This document shows positions 1 to 4,801 of a stretch of 6,010 nucleotides of DNA, piece after piece. Source of the stretch: Gammaproteobacteria bacterium. Its GTDB lineage: Bacteria > Pseudomonadota > Gammaproteobacteria > S144-34. Position 1 is the stretch's first letter; every line of letters begins with the position of its first letter. The notes under the pieces were generated by a model. That model did no database searches, had not been told where the DNA came from, and saw nothing but the letters and a program-made list of their open reading frames with translations. Position numbers and translations under genes: made by a program. The DNA lies in NCBI GenBank assembly GCA_015487895.1, contig WFOW01000231.1:1-6010 (forward strand), given 5' to 3'.

Positions 1-126
1 CGGCCATCTCGAGCGCGGGCGCGAGCTCCGGCGCCTCGCCGATGGCGGCGATCGCCCGCTCCGGCACCGCCGACCACAGCCCGTCGGTGCACAGCAGCAG
101 CACGTCGCCCGCACTCGAGATGGCCG
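1..126 (-). other. Inverted segment of the PP2C gene bounded by a 13-bp inverted repeat
   Basis: Read on the minus strand, this segment encodes [18 protein letters not shown] and then [19 protein letters not shown]. [12 protein letters not shown] is the PP2C motif whose Asp coordinates a catalytic metal. ALEMA, encoded here at the left edge (minus strand), is encoded again on the plus strand at 111-125, where the phosphatase C-terminus continues. The edges form an exact inverted repeat: CGGCCATCTCGAG at 1-13 and CTCGAGATGGCCG at 114-126 (15 of 16 if extended to 111). Flipping 1-126 joins the two halves into one continuous in-frame PP2C domain. The repeat begins exactly at the window edge, which fits a contig-end fold-back or amplification chimera. 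A genuine micro-inversion is the alternative. Confidence 0.75.
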
Positions 127-341
127 CGGCCGAGGCCGAGGCGGGGAGCTTCCCGCACGCCGACAACGTCACGGCCGTGGCGCTGCGCTGGCGCGGCCCG
201 GCGCCGGGCGGCGGGAGGTCCGAGGAGGAGACCGTCGCCGGGGACGCGGCGGATTCGGCCGAAGAGGCGGACGACGCGCTCGCGCGCGCGGTGCGCACCC
301 TGCGCGAGGCGCTGGCCGAGCACGAGCGCGGCGAGGGCTGA
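1..341 (+). CDS. PP2C-family Ser/Thr protein phosphatase, 3' end (partial, rearranged)
   Basis: This is the C-terminal part of a PP2C/PPM metal-dependent phosphatase, which removes phosphate from Ser/Thr residues and is often paired with a Hanks-type kinase. From about base 111 the plus frame reads [20 protein letters not shown] and continues TAVALRWRG. The HADNVT stretch matches the family's last metal-binding motif (DN-[IV]-[ST]), followed by the final beta strand. A hydrophilic, Glu/Ala-rich tail of about 50 residues then runs to TGA at 339-341. The plus frame is open back to base 3, but bases 1-113 do not encode a PP2C sequence in that direction (Ser/Ala-rich: [14 protein letters not shown]). 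Their reverse complement encodes the preceding PP2C motif, so the segment is inverted. The apparent ATG at 42 is therefore not a gene start; the true N-terminus lies outside the window. Family assignment is good; partner and substrate are unknown. Confidence 0.75.
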   Translation, partial: AISSAGASSGASPMAAIARSGTADHSPSVHSSSTSPALEMAAAEAEAGSFPHADNVTAVALRWRGPAPGGGRSEEETVAGDAADSAEEADDALARAVRTLREALAEHERGEG

Positions 342-360
342 GGGCGGAGGCCGCCTCGGC

Positions 361-366
361 TATACT
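361..366 (+). promoter_or_regulatory. Candidate sigma-70 -10 element for rph
   Basis: TATACT matches five of six positions of TATAAT and is conspicuous in a GC-rich background. A 17-bp spacer would put the -35 at 338-343 (CTGAGG), a weak three of six match that overlaps the phosphatase stop codon. The predicted start near base 373 would give a leader of roughly 24 nt before the rph ATG. rph may therefore be transcribed independently as well as by read-through. Confidence 0.45.
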
Positions 367-385
367 CGCCCGCCCCGAGGCTCCC

Positions 386-390
386 AGGAG
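386..390 (+). promoter_or_regulatory. Shine-Dalgarno site of rph
   Basis: AGGAG lies 6 bases before the ATG at 397. This supports that ATG as the translation start over any internal Met. Confidence 0.7.
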
Positions 391-396
391 CGAGCG

Positions 397-1116
397 ATGC
401 GACCGAGCGGACGCGCCCCCGACGAGCTGCGGCCCATCCGCATCACGCGCGGCTACACCAAGCATGCCGAGGGCTCGGTGCTGGTCGAGTTCGGCGACAC
501 GCGCGTGCTGTGCAACGCGAGCGTGCTCGAGCAGGTGCCGGGCTTCCTGCGCGGCTCCGGGCAGGGCTGGGTCACGGCCGAGTACGGCATGCTGCCGCGC
601 GCGACCACCGAGCGCATGGCGCGCGAGGCCGCGCGCGGCCGCCAGGGCGGGCGCACCATGGAGATCCAGCGCCTCATCGGGCGCGCCCTGCGCGCGGTGG
701 TCGACCTCGAGGCCCTCGGCGAGCGCACCATCCACCTGGACTGCGACGTCATCCAGGCCGACGGCGGCACGCGCACCGCCTCCATCACCGGCGCCTACGT
801 GGCCCTGGTCGACGCCGCGCGCCACCTGCTGCGCGAGGGCGCCATCGCGCGCGATCCCGTCCACGGGCAGGTGGCCTCGGTCTCGGTGGGCATCTACAAG
901 GGAACGCCCGTGCTCGACCTCGACTACGCCGAGGACTCCGAGGCCGAGACCGACATGAACGTGGTCATGAACGAGGCCGGCGCCTTCGTCGAGATCCAGG
1001 GCACCGCGGAGGGCCACCCCTTCCGCATGGACGAGCTGCTGGCCATGCTGGAGCTGGCCCGGCGCGGGATCGCCCGCCTCGTCGAGGTCCAGCGCGAGGC
1101 GCTGGCCGCGGGCTGA
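397..1116 (+). CDS. rph: Ribonuclease PH
   Basis: RNase PH is a phosphate-dependent 3'-5' exoribonuclease that trims the 3' ends of tRNA precursors and other stable RNAs, releasing nucleoside diphosphates; it acts as a cytoplasmic hexamer. The 239-residue length is normal for the family. The N-terminus is canonical ([20 protein letters not shown], residues 2-21), followed by [14 protein letters not shown] at 26-39 and the [13 protein letters not shown] segment at 58-70. [19 protein letters not shown] contains Arg86, and GGTRTA contains Gly124-Thr125-Arg126; these are the phosphate-binding residues of characterised enzymes. The acidic pair in [16 protein letters not shown] (Asp180, Asp186) corresponds to the catalytic metal site. 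No key residue is missing and the C-terminus is complete. The phosphatase gene lies upstream on the same strand (55 bp gap), and a convergent c-di-GMP gene ends 14 bp downstream. E. coli pairs rph with pyrE; here the neighbourhood is rdgB/hemW, as in other proteobacterial lineages. Confidence 0.97.
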   Translation: MRPSGRAPDELRPIRITRGYTKHAEGSVLVEFGDTRVLCNASVLEQVPGFLRGSGQGWVTAEYGMLPRATTERMAREAARGRQGGRTMEIQRLIGRALRAVVDLEALGERTIHLDCDVIQADGGTRTASITGAYVALVDAARHLLREGAIARDPVHGQVASVSVGIYKGTPVLDLDYAEDSEAETDMNVVMNEAGAFVEIQGTAEGHPFRMDELLAMLELARRGIARLVEVQREALAAG

Positions 1117-1132
1117 GCCCGGCGGCCGGCTC
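1115..1132. terminator. GC-rich hairpin spanning the convergent stop codons
   Basis: GAGCC and GG (1115-1119, 1121-1122) can pair with CCGGCTC (1126-1132), with one bulged C and a CGG loop. The stem touches the stop codons of both rph and the opposing gene. A second perfect 7-bp stem, CAGGCGC/GCGCCTG (1132-1148, loop GCT), overlaps it. Neither has a T-tract, so intrinsic termination is doubtful. They may still act as a 3'-end roadblock or RNA-stabilising structure for either transcript. Confidence 0.25.
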
Positions 1133-3635
1133 AGGCGCGCTGCGCCTGCGTGCCCGCGAGCGTCACGGGCCGCGGCTCCGGGGCCGGGGGCGCGAGATAG
1201 TGGCCCTGGGCATAGTCCACGCCCAGCTCGCGCAGCAGGGCCAGCACCTCCGGGCTCTCGACGTACTCGGCCACCGTGCGGCAGCCCAGGGCGTGGGCGA
1301 TCTCGTTCATCGAGGTCACCATGGCCCGGTCGACGGGGTCGTGCGCCAGCCCGCGCACGAAGCCGCCGTCGATCTTGATCACGTCCACCGGCAGGAGCTT
1401 GAGCTGGGAGAAGGAGCTGAAGCCGGAGCCGAAGTCGTCGAGGGCGATGCGGCAGCCGAGCACGCGCAGCCCCTCCACCAGGCGCACGGCCGCCCCCATG
1501 TCGGCGATGGCGCAGGTCTCGGTGATCTCGAAGGTGACCGCGCGCGGGTCGAGGCGCAGGCGGCGCAGCTCGCCGCGCACCACCGCGACGAGCTCCTCCA
1601 GGGCGAGCGCCTGCCCCGAGAGGTTGATCGAGAAGCTCACCTCGCGCCCGGCCGCGCGCAGGGCGGCGAGCCGGCACAGGGCGTGGCGCACCACCCACAG
1701 GTCGAGCTCGTGCATCATGTTGAAGCGCTCGGCGGTGGGGATGAAGGCGCCGGGCGGCACCAGGCGCCCGTCGGGCCCGCGCAGGCGCAGCAGCACCTCG
1801 TAGCACTCGCCGCCGCCCCCGCCCCGCAGGGGCACCACCGGCTGGAAGTGGAGCACGAAGCCGTCGCCGGCGAGCGCCTCGCGCAGGCGCGTGGACCAGC
1901 CGAGGTCGGCGCGCATGGCCTCGCGCTCCTCCGAGCCCGCGCGGTGCACGCACACGCGGTTGCGCCCGCGGCGCTTGGCGAGATGGCAGGCGAAGTCGGC
2001 ATCGGCGAGGGCCTGGCTGGCCGAGGGCGTGGCCGCGTCGAGCAGCACCGCGCCGATGCTCGCGTGGATGCGGAAGGTGCGCCCCCCGTAGAGGAAGGTG
2101 AAGTCGGCGAGCAGGCGGCGGAAGGCCTCGGCCGCCTCGGCCATGCCGCGGGCGTCGACATTGTGCAGGAGCACCGCGAACTCGTCGCCGCCGATGCGCG
2201 CGAGCAGGTCCGCCCCGCGCAGGCGCGCGCGGAGCTGGCGCCCCACCTCGCGCAGCAGCGCGTCGCCCGCCGCGTGCCCCGCCACGTCGTTGATGTACTT
2301 GAAGCGGTCGAGGTCGATGTAGAGCAGCGCGCTGCGCTCGCTCGAGCGGCGCAGGCGCTCGAGCTCGCGCGCCAGCGTCTCCTCGAGGTGGCGGCGGTTG
2401 GGCAGCTCCGTGACGGGGTCGTGCGTGGCCTGCCAGCGCAGCTCCTCCTCGAGGCGCTTGCGCTCGCCGATGTCGCGGAAGGCCAGCACCGAGCCCTCGC
2501 GGCGGCCGCGGATGGTGAGCGGGTAGACGGTGCACTCGACCTGCACGGGGCTGCCGTCGCGCCGGCGCAGCACCGTCTCCCAGCGGCGCAGGTGCTCGCC
2601 GCGCCGGCAGGCGGCCAGCAGCCGCTCGCGCGCCCCGCGGGCGTCGCCCTCGGGGTGCACGAGGGCCTCGACCGAGGCGCCGATCAGGCCGCGGTCGCCG
2701 GCCGCGCGCCCGAGGATGGCGCAGGCGGCGGGGTTGAGGAAGGCGATGCGCCCCTCGCAGCAGACCCCGCACACGCCCTCGCCGATGGAGTTCAGGATGC
2801 CCTCGAGGCGCTGGCGCTCGCGCTCGACCGACCGGTGGGCGCGCACCGTGCGCGCCATCGCGGCGAGCCGCGCCAGGAACAGCTCGTCGGCCTCGTTCTT
2901 GAACATGCACTCGACGGCGCCGGCGTCGAGGGCATCGCGGATGACCTGGTCGAGATAGGTGCCGGTGAGGATGGCCGGCCGTATGTGGGCGGTGCGCGGG
3001 TCCTCGCGCAGGCGCCGGCACAGCACGTCGCCGTTCTCGCCCGGCATGAAGTAGTCGATCACGGCGATCTCGAACGCGCCCTCGCGCGCGAGCGCCAGCG
3101 CCTCCTCCGCGGAGGAGGCGAAGGCGGCCTCGTAGCCGTGGCGCTCGAGCAGGCGCCGGTACTTGGCGCGCACGGTCGGCGAGTCGTCGACGAACAGGAT
3201 GCGCACCGGCGCCTCGGCCGCGGCAGGCGCCGGGGCCGGCGCGGGCTCGAGGAGCTTGGCGAGCGCCGCCGGCAGCTCGCGGTAGTCGTCCCAGAGGATG
3301 AGCGCGGTATGGGGCCGCGCCGTGGCCCAGCTCCGCGCCGCGGCATGGCCCTCGTGCGCGAGGATGACCGCCGGCGTCTCGCGCCCCTCGGCGGCCTCCA
3401 GGTGCTCGACCAGGGCGTCGGCGCCGGGCTCGCTGTGGGCCGGCCAGCCGAGCACCACGGCGTCCCACGCCGGCCGCGCGCCGGGCCCGCCCGCGCGGAG
3501 CGCGGCCAGGGCGTCGGCGAAGGAGGCCATCGCCGTCACGGCATGACCCTCGCGGTCCAGGAGCTTGACCAGCGCGTGGCGCAGCGTGGCCGAGCGTTCG
3601 ACGACGAGCAGGTGGCGCAAGCGTCCTCTCCCCAT
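1131..3635 (-). CDS. REC-REC-PAS-GGDEF-EAL c-di-GMP signalling protein
   Basis: This is an 834-residue cytoplasmic bifunctional c-di-GMP enzyme with no membrane segments. Residues ~6-127 form a degenerate receiver: ER (13-14) replaces the acidic pair and Gly63 sits in LGWP where the phospho-Asp should be. A Pro/Ala linker (130-143) follows. The second receiver (~144-262) is canonical: Asp150/Asp151, phosphoacceptor Asp194 in IDYFMPG, Thr224 and Lys246. A short helical stretch and a PAS domain (~273-396) lead to a GGDEF domain (~398-566) with GGDEF at 482-486 and an inhibitory I-site, RGAD (473-476), exactly five residues before it. The EAL domain (~580-815) has EVL at 613-615, Asn671, Glu703/Glu706, DDFGSG at 733-738, Lys754, Glu790 and Gln810, so phosphodiesterase activity is expected; EVL is a common active variant. 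Cyclase activity is also possible, so the net direction cannot be read from sequence. ATG 3635 is taken as the start. A TTG at 3620 (residue 6) has a better-placed GGAG, and upstream in-frame ATGs lie before the putative promoter. It is convergent with rph and divergent from rdgB. Confidence 0.93.
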   Translation of the reverse strand: MGRGRLRHLLVVERSATLRHALVKLLDREGHAVTAMASFADALAALRAGGPGARPAWDAVVLGWPAHSEPGADALVEHLEAAEGRETPAVILAHEGHAAARSWATARPHTALILWDDYRELPAALAKLLEPAPAPAPAAAEAPVRILFVDDSPTVRAKYRRLLERHGYEAAFASSAEEALALAREGAFEIAVIDYFMPGENGDVLCRRLREDPRTAHIRPAILTGTYLDQVIRDALDAGAVECMFKNEADELFLARLAAMARTVRAHRSVERERQRLEGILNSIGEGVCGVCCEGRIAFLNPAACAILGRAAGDRGLIGASVEALVHPEGDARGARERLLAACRRGEHLRRWETVLRRRDGSPVQVECTVYPLTIRGRREGSVLAFRDIGERKRLEEELRWQATHDPVTELPNRRHLEETLARELERLRRSSERSALLYIDLDRFKYINDVAGHAAGDALLREVGRQLRARLRGADLLARIGGDEFAVLLHNVDARGMAEAAEAFRRLLADFTFLYGGRTFRIHASIGAVLLDAATPSASQALADADFACHLAKRRGRNRVCVHRAGSEEREAMRADLGWSTRLREALAGDGFVLHFQPVVPLRGGGGGECYEVLLRLRGPDGRLVPPGAFIPTAERFNMMHELDLWVVRHALCRLAALRAAGREVSFSINLSGQALALEELVAVVRGELRRLRLDPRAVTFEITETCAIADMGAAVRLVEGLRVLGCRIALDDFGSGFSSFSQLKLLPVDVIKIDGGFVRGLAHDPVDRAMVTSMNEIAHALGCRTVAEYVESPEVLALLRELGVDYAQGHYLAPPAPEPRPVTLAGTQAQRA

Positions 3636-3670
3636 CCCCGGCGCCGGGACCGGCGGAGCCCCATGTCGGG

Positions 3671-3697
3671 CTATCGGCCGCCGCGCGCCGGACTTTA
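3671..3697 (-). promoter_or_regulatory. Sigma-28 (FliA) promoter for the GGDEF-EAL gene
   Basis: On the minus strand the sequence reads TAAAGTCC, then 11 bases, then GCCGATAG. The enterobacterial FliA consensus is TAAAGTTT-N11-GCCGATAA, so TAAA, the GT after it, GCCGATA and the exact 15-bp TAAA-to-GCCGATA distance all agree; 13 of 16 consensus positions match. Transcription would begin about 6-8 bases downstream, near 3663-3665, giving a ~28-nt leader to the ATG at 3635. This implies co-expression with late flagellar genes. It also argues against translation starts upstream of the promoter. Confidence 0.8.
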
Positions 3698-3707
3698 GCC
3701 AGAGCCT

Positions 3708-3736
3708 CCGATCAATCCGCTCCGCGGATTGATCGG
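3708..3736. repeat. Perfect 13-bp inverted repeat (hairpin)
   Basis: CCGATCAATCCGC (3708-3720) is followed by TCC and its exact reverse complement GCGGATTGATCGG (3724-3736). It sits about 11 bp upstream of the -35 box of the FliA promoter. There is no T-tract on either side, so it is not a standard terminator. It could be a dispersed palindromic repeat or a regulator binding site. Confidence 0.7.
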
Positions 3737-3776
3737 CACCGAGGCGCTTCGCGGCCATTTTGATTTCTCCCAGTAT

Positions 3777-3802
3777 CGTCATGCACTTCCATGTGCATGG
3801 CG
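3777..3802. repeat. Short inverted repeat CATGCAC/GTGCATG
   Basis: CATGCAC (3780-3786) and GTGCATG (3793-3799) form a perfect 7-bp stem around a 6-base loop. Including one G-T wobble it extends to ten pairs (3777-3802). It lies in an AT-richer island. Function is unknown; an operator or small hairpin is possible. Confidence 0.4.
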
Positions 3803-3954
3803 CCGTGGGCACGGGCGCGCGGCGCAGTCGCTGCCCATCGGCGCGCGCGCCCGCAGGCGGCACGCTCAGCGATGCCCCGGGCACCGGCCTCGGCCCACAG
3901 GCGCCCGAAGCGGCGCACGGCTGGCGTGCCCCCCGCGGCCGTCCCTGGCCGCAG

Positions 3955-3993
3955 GGAAGCCCTGAAAAATCTGACAGATTTTCAGGGGCTTCC
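3955..3993. repeat. Long near-perfect inverted repeat with AT-rich core
   Basis: Two 19-base arms (3955-3973 and 3975-3993) surround a single A. They are exact reverse complements except that one arm has five T where the other has four, offset by three G against four G; the arms can pair over nearly their full length with small bulges. The outer part is GGAAGCC/GGCTTCC and the inner part contains CTGAAAAATCTG/CAGATTTTCAG. The AT-rich centre is unlike the flanking DNA. No T-tract follows on either strand. It looks like a dispersed palindromic element more than a terminator. Confidence 0.65.
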
Positions 3994-4072
3994 TTCAGAG
4001 GTCCCAGCCCCTTCACCCCCAGGCCGAGGGCGGCGTGCCAGCGCCCCCGGAGCCCTGCCAGCGGCGGCCGCG

Positions 4073-4092
4073 CGGGCGGCGCTTGCCGCCCG
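4073..4092. repeat. GC hairpin upstream of rdgB
   Basis: CGGGCGGC (4073-4080), a GCTT loop and GCCGCCCG (4085-4092) form a perfect 8-bp stem 28 bp before the rdgB ATG. It overlaps the candidate -35 element of rdgB, so as DNA it could be an operator. As RNA it would lie upstream of the predicted transcript start. Confidence 0.4.
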
Positions 4093-4111
4093 ACGGGGGC
4101 TCGGCTAGGGT
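4083..4111 (+). promoter_or_regulatory. Candidate sigma-70 promoter of rdgB
   Basis: TTGCCG (4083-4088) and TAGGGT (4106-4111) are separated by 17 bp. Matches are four of six to TTGACA and three of six to TATAAT. Transcription would begin near 4118, giving an almost leaderless rdgB mRNA. The TAGGGTGG stretch also overlaps a weak Shine-Dalgarno-like sequence (AGGGTGG, 4107-4113) that would serve any read-through transcript. Confidence 0.35.
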
Positions 4112-4120
4112 GGCGCCCCC

Positions 4121-4735
4121 ATGCGCGTCGTCGTCGCCACCGGCAACCCCGGCAAGGCCCGCGAGCTCGAGGCCCTGCTCGCCGGCCTCGGCCTCGAGCT
4201 CGTGCTGCAGAGCGAGCTCGGAGTGCCGCCCGCCGAGGAGACGGGCGCGAGCTTCGTGGAGAACGCCCTCATCAAGGCGCGCCACGCCGCGCGCCACACG
4301 GGGCTCGCGGCGCTCGCCGACGACTCGGGGCTCGCCGTCGACGCCCTCGGGGGCGCCCCCGGCGTGCGCTCGGCGCGCTACGCCGGCCCCGGCGCGGACG
4401 ATGCGGCCAACAACCGCAAGCTCCTCGAGGCCCTCGCCGGCGTGCCGCCCGAGCGCCGCACCGCGCGCTTCCACTGCGTGATCGCCTTCGTGCGCTCGGC
4501 CGACGATCCCGTGCCCGTGCTCTGCCAGGGCGTCTGGGAGGGGCGCATCCTCCAGGTCCCGCGCGGGAGCGGCGGCTTCGGCTACGACCCGCTGTTCGAG
4601 GTGCCGGGGCGCGGGCTGAGCGCCGCCGAGCTCGACCCGGCCGAGAAGAACCGCATCTCCCACCGCGGCCGGGCGCTCGCGGCCTTCGCCGCGCGCCTGC
4701 GCGCCGGCCTCGCCCCCGCCACGGGCTGCATCTGA
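4121..4735 (+). CDS. rdgB: RdgB/HAM1 dITP/XTP pyrophosphatase
   Basis: RdgB hydrolyses non-canonical purine triphosphates (dITP, ITP, XTP) to monophosphate and pyrophosphate, keeping deaminated bases out of DNA and RNA. It is a cytosolic homodimer needing Mg2+. The product is 204 residues, close to the 197 of E. coli. The N-terminal ATGNPGK (6-12) is the family triphosphate-binding signature. [14 protein letters not shown] (40-53) follows, then [20 protein letters not shown] (66-85) with catalytic Asp68. GGFGYDPLF (151-159) contacts the base, and [13 protein letters not shown] (174-186) closes the active site. All key residues are present. It starts at the ATG immediately before the RVVVATGN strand; no better upstream start is seen. 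The plus-strand order rdgB then hemW matches the known neighbourhood in gammaproteobacteria, but here a minus-strand iron transporter gene separates the two. Confidence 0.97.
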   Translation: MRVVVATGNPGKARELEALLAGLGLELVLQSELGVPPAEETGASFVENALIKARHAARHTGLAALADDSGLAVDALGGAPGVRSARYAGPGADDAANNRKLLEALAGVPPERRTARFHCVIAFVRSADDPVPVLCQGVWEGRILQVPRGSGGFGYDPLFEVPGRGLSAAELDPAEKNRISHRGRALAAFAARLRAGLAPATGCI

Positions 4736-4738
4736 TCC

Positions 4739-4799
4739 GGCCTCCAGCTTTCAGCCTCCAGTCGTCAGTCTGAGGCCTGAAGGCCGAGGTCTGTAGGCC
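4739..4799. repeat. Degenerate heptamer tandem repeat folding as an imperfect hairpin
   Basis: The gap between the convergent rdgB and VIT genes reads in steps of seven: CCTCCAG, CTTTCAG, CCTCCAG, TCGTCAG, TCTGAGG, CCTGAAG, GCCGAGG, TCTGTAG. The first four units share a pyrimidine run ending in CAG. The second half resembles the reverse complement of the first, pairing at about 22 of 30 positions about a centre near 4769. It occupies almost the whole gap, so it may act as a bidirectional terminator or be a heptamer-type intergenic repeat. Confidence 0.6.
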
Positions 4800-4801
4800 G
4801 A

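Larger units (their letters stand above)
3636..4120. other. 485-bp divergent intergenic spacer without a convincing gene
   Basis: The spacer lies between the minus-strand GGDEF-EAL gene and the plus-strand rdgB. Open frames cross it on both strands, but their conceptual products are low-complexity Arg/Ala/Pro sequence with no recognisable family, as expected of stop-poor GC-rich DNA. It holds the FliA promoter (3671-3697), three inverted repeats (3708-3736, 3777-3802, 3955-3993), a GC hairpin (4073-4092) and a candidate rdgB promoter. Two AT-richer islands (about 3755-3795 and 3963-3985) stand out from their surroundings. I see nothing identifiable in 3803-3950. Confidence 0.6.

Noticed and set aside
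42..341. A 99-residue stand-alone protein starting at ATG 42
   Set aside because: Its first ~23 residues are the antisense of a PP2C motif; only the part from about base 111 is real coding sequence, belonging to a larger phosphatase gene.
169..3468. Very long open frames on both strands over rph and the c-di-GMP gene (minus 169-3468, plus 510-3698)
   Set aside because: They overlap well-recognised genes in other frames and encode Arg/Ala/Gly/Pro-rich sequence with no domain; stop codons are rare in GC-rich DNA.
3955..3993. Rho-independent terminator
   Set aside because: The stem is strong but neither strand has a T-tract after it, and no gene ends nearby.
3708..3993. A complete insertion sequence or MITE bounded by the two palindromes
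   Set aside because: The two palindromes are not inverted copies of each other, and no transposase fragment or clear target-site duplication is visible; kept only as separate repeats.
3636..4016. N-terminal extension of the c-di-GMP protein to ATG 4016
   Set aside because: The extra 127 residues have no domain character, run through palindromes and lie upstream of the FliA promoter.
1131..4120. CRISPR array, tRNA or rRNA in the window
   Set aside because: No regularly spaced identical repeats and no tRNA cloverleaf or rRNA signature was seen.
3760..4773. Plus-strand 337-residue frame across the spacer and rdgB
   Set aside because: It reads rdgB in the wrong frame and is Arg/Pro/Ala-rich in the spacer; the rdgB frame is unambiguous.
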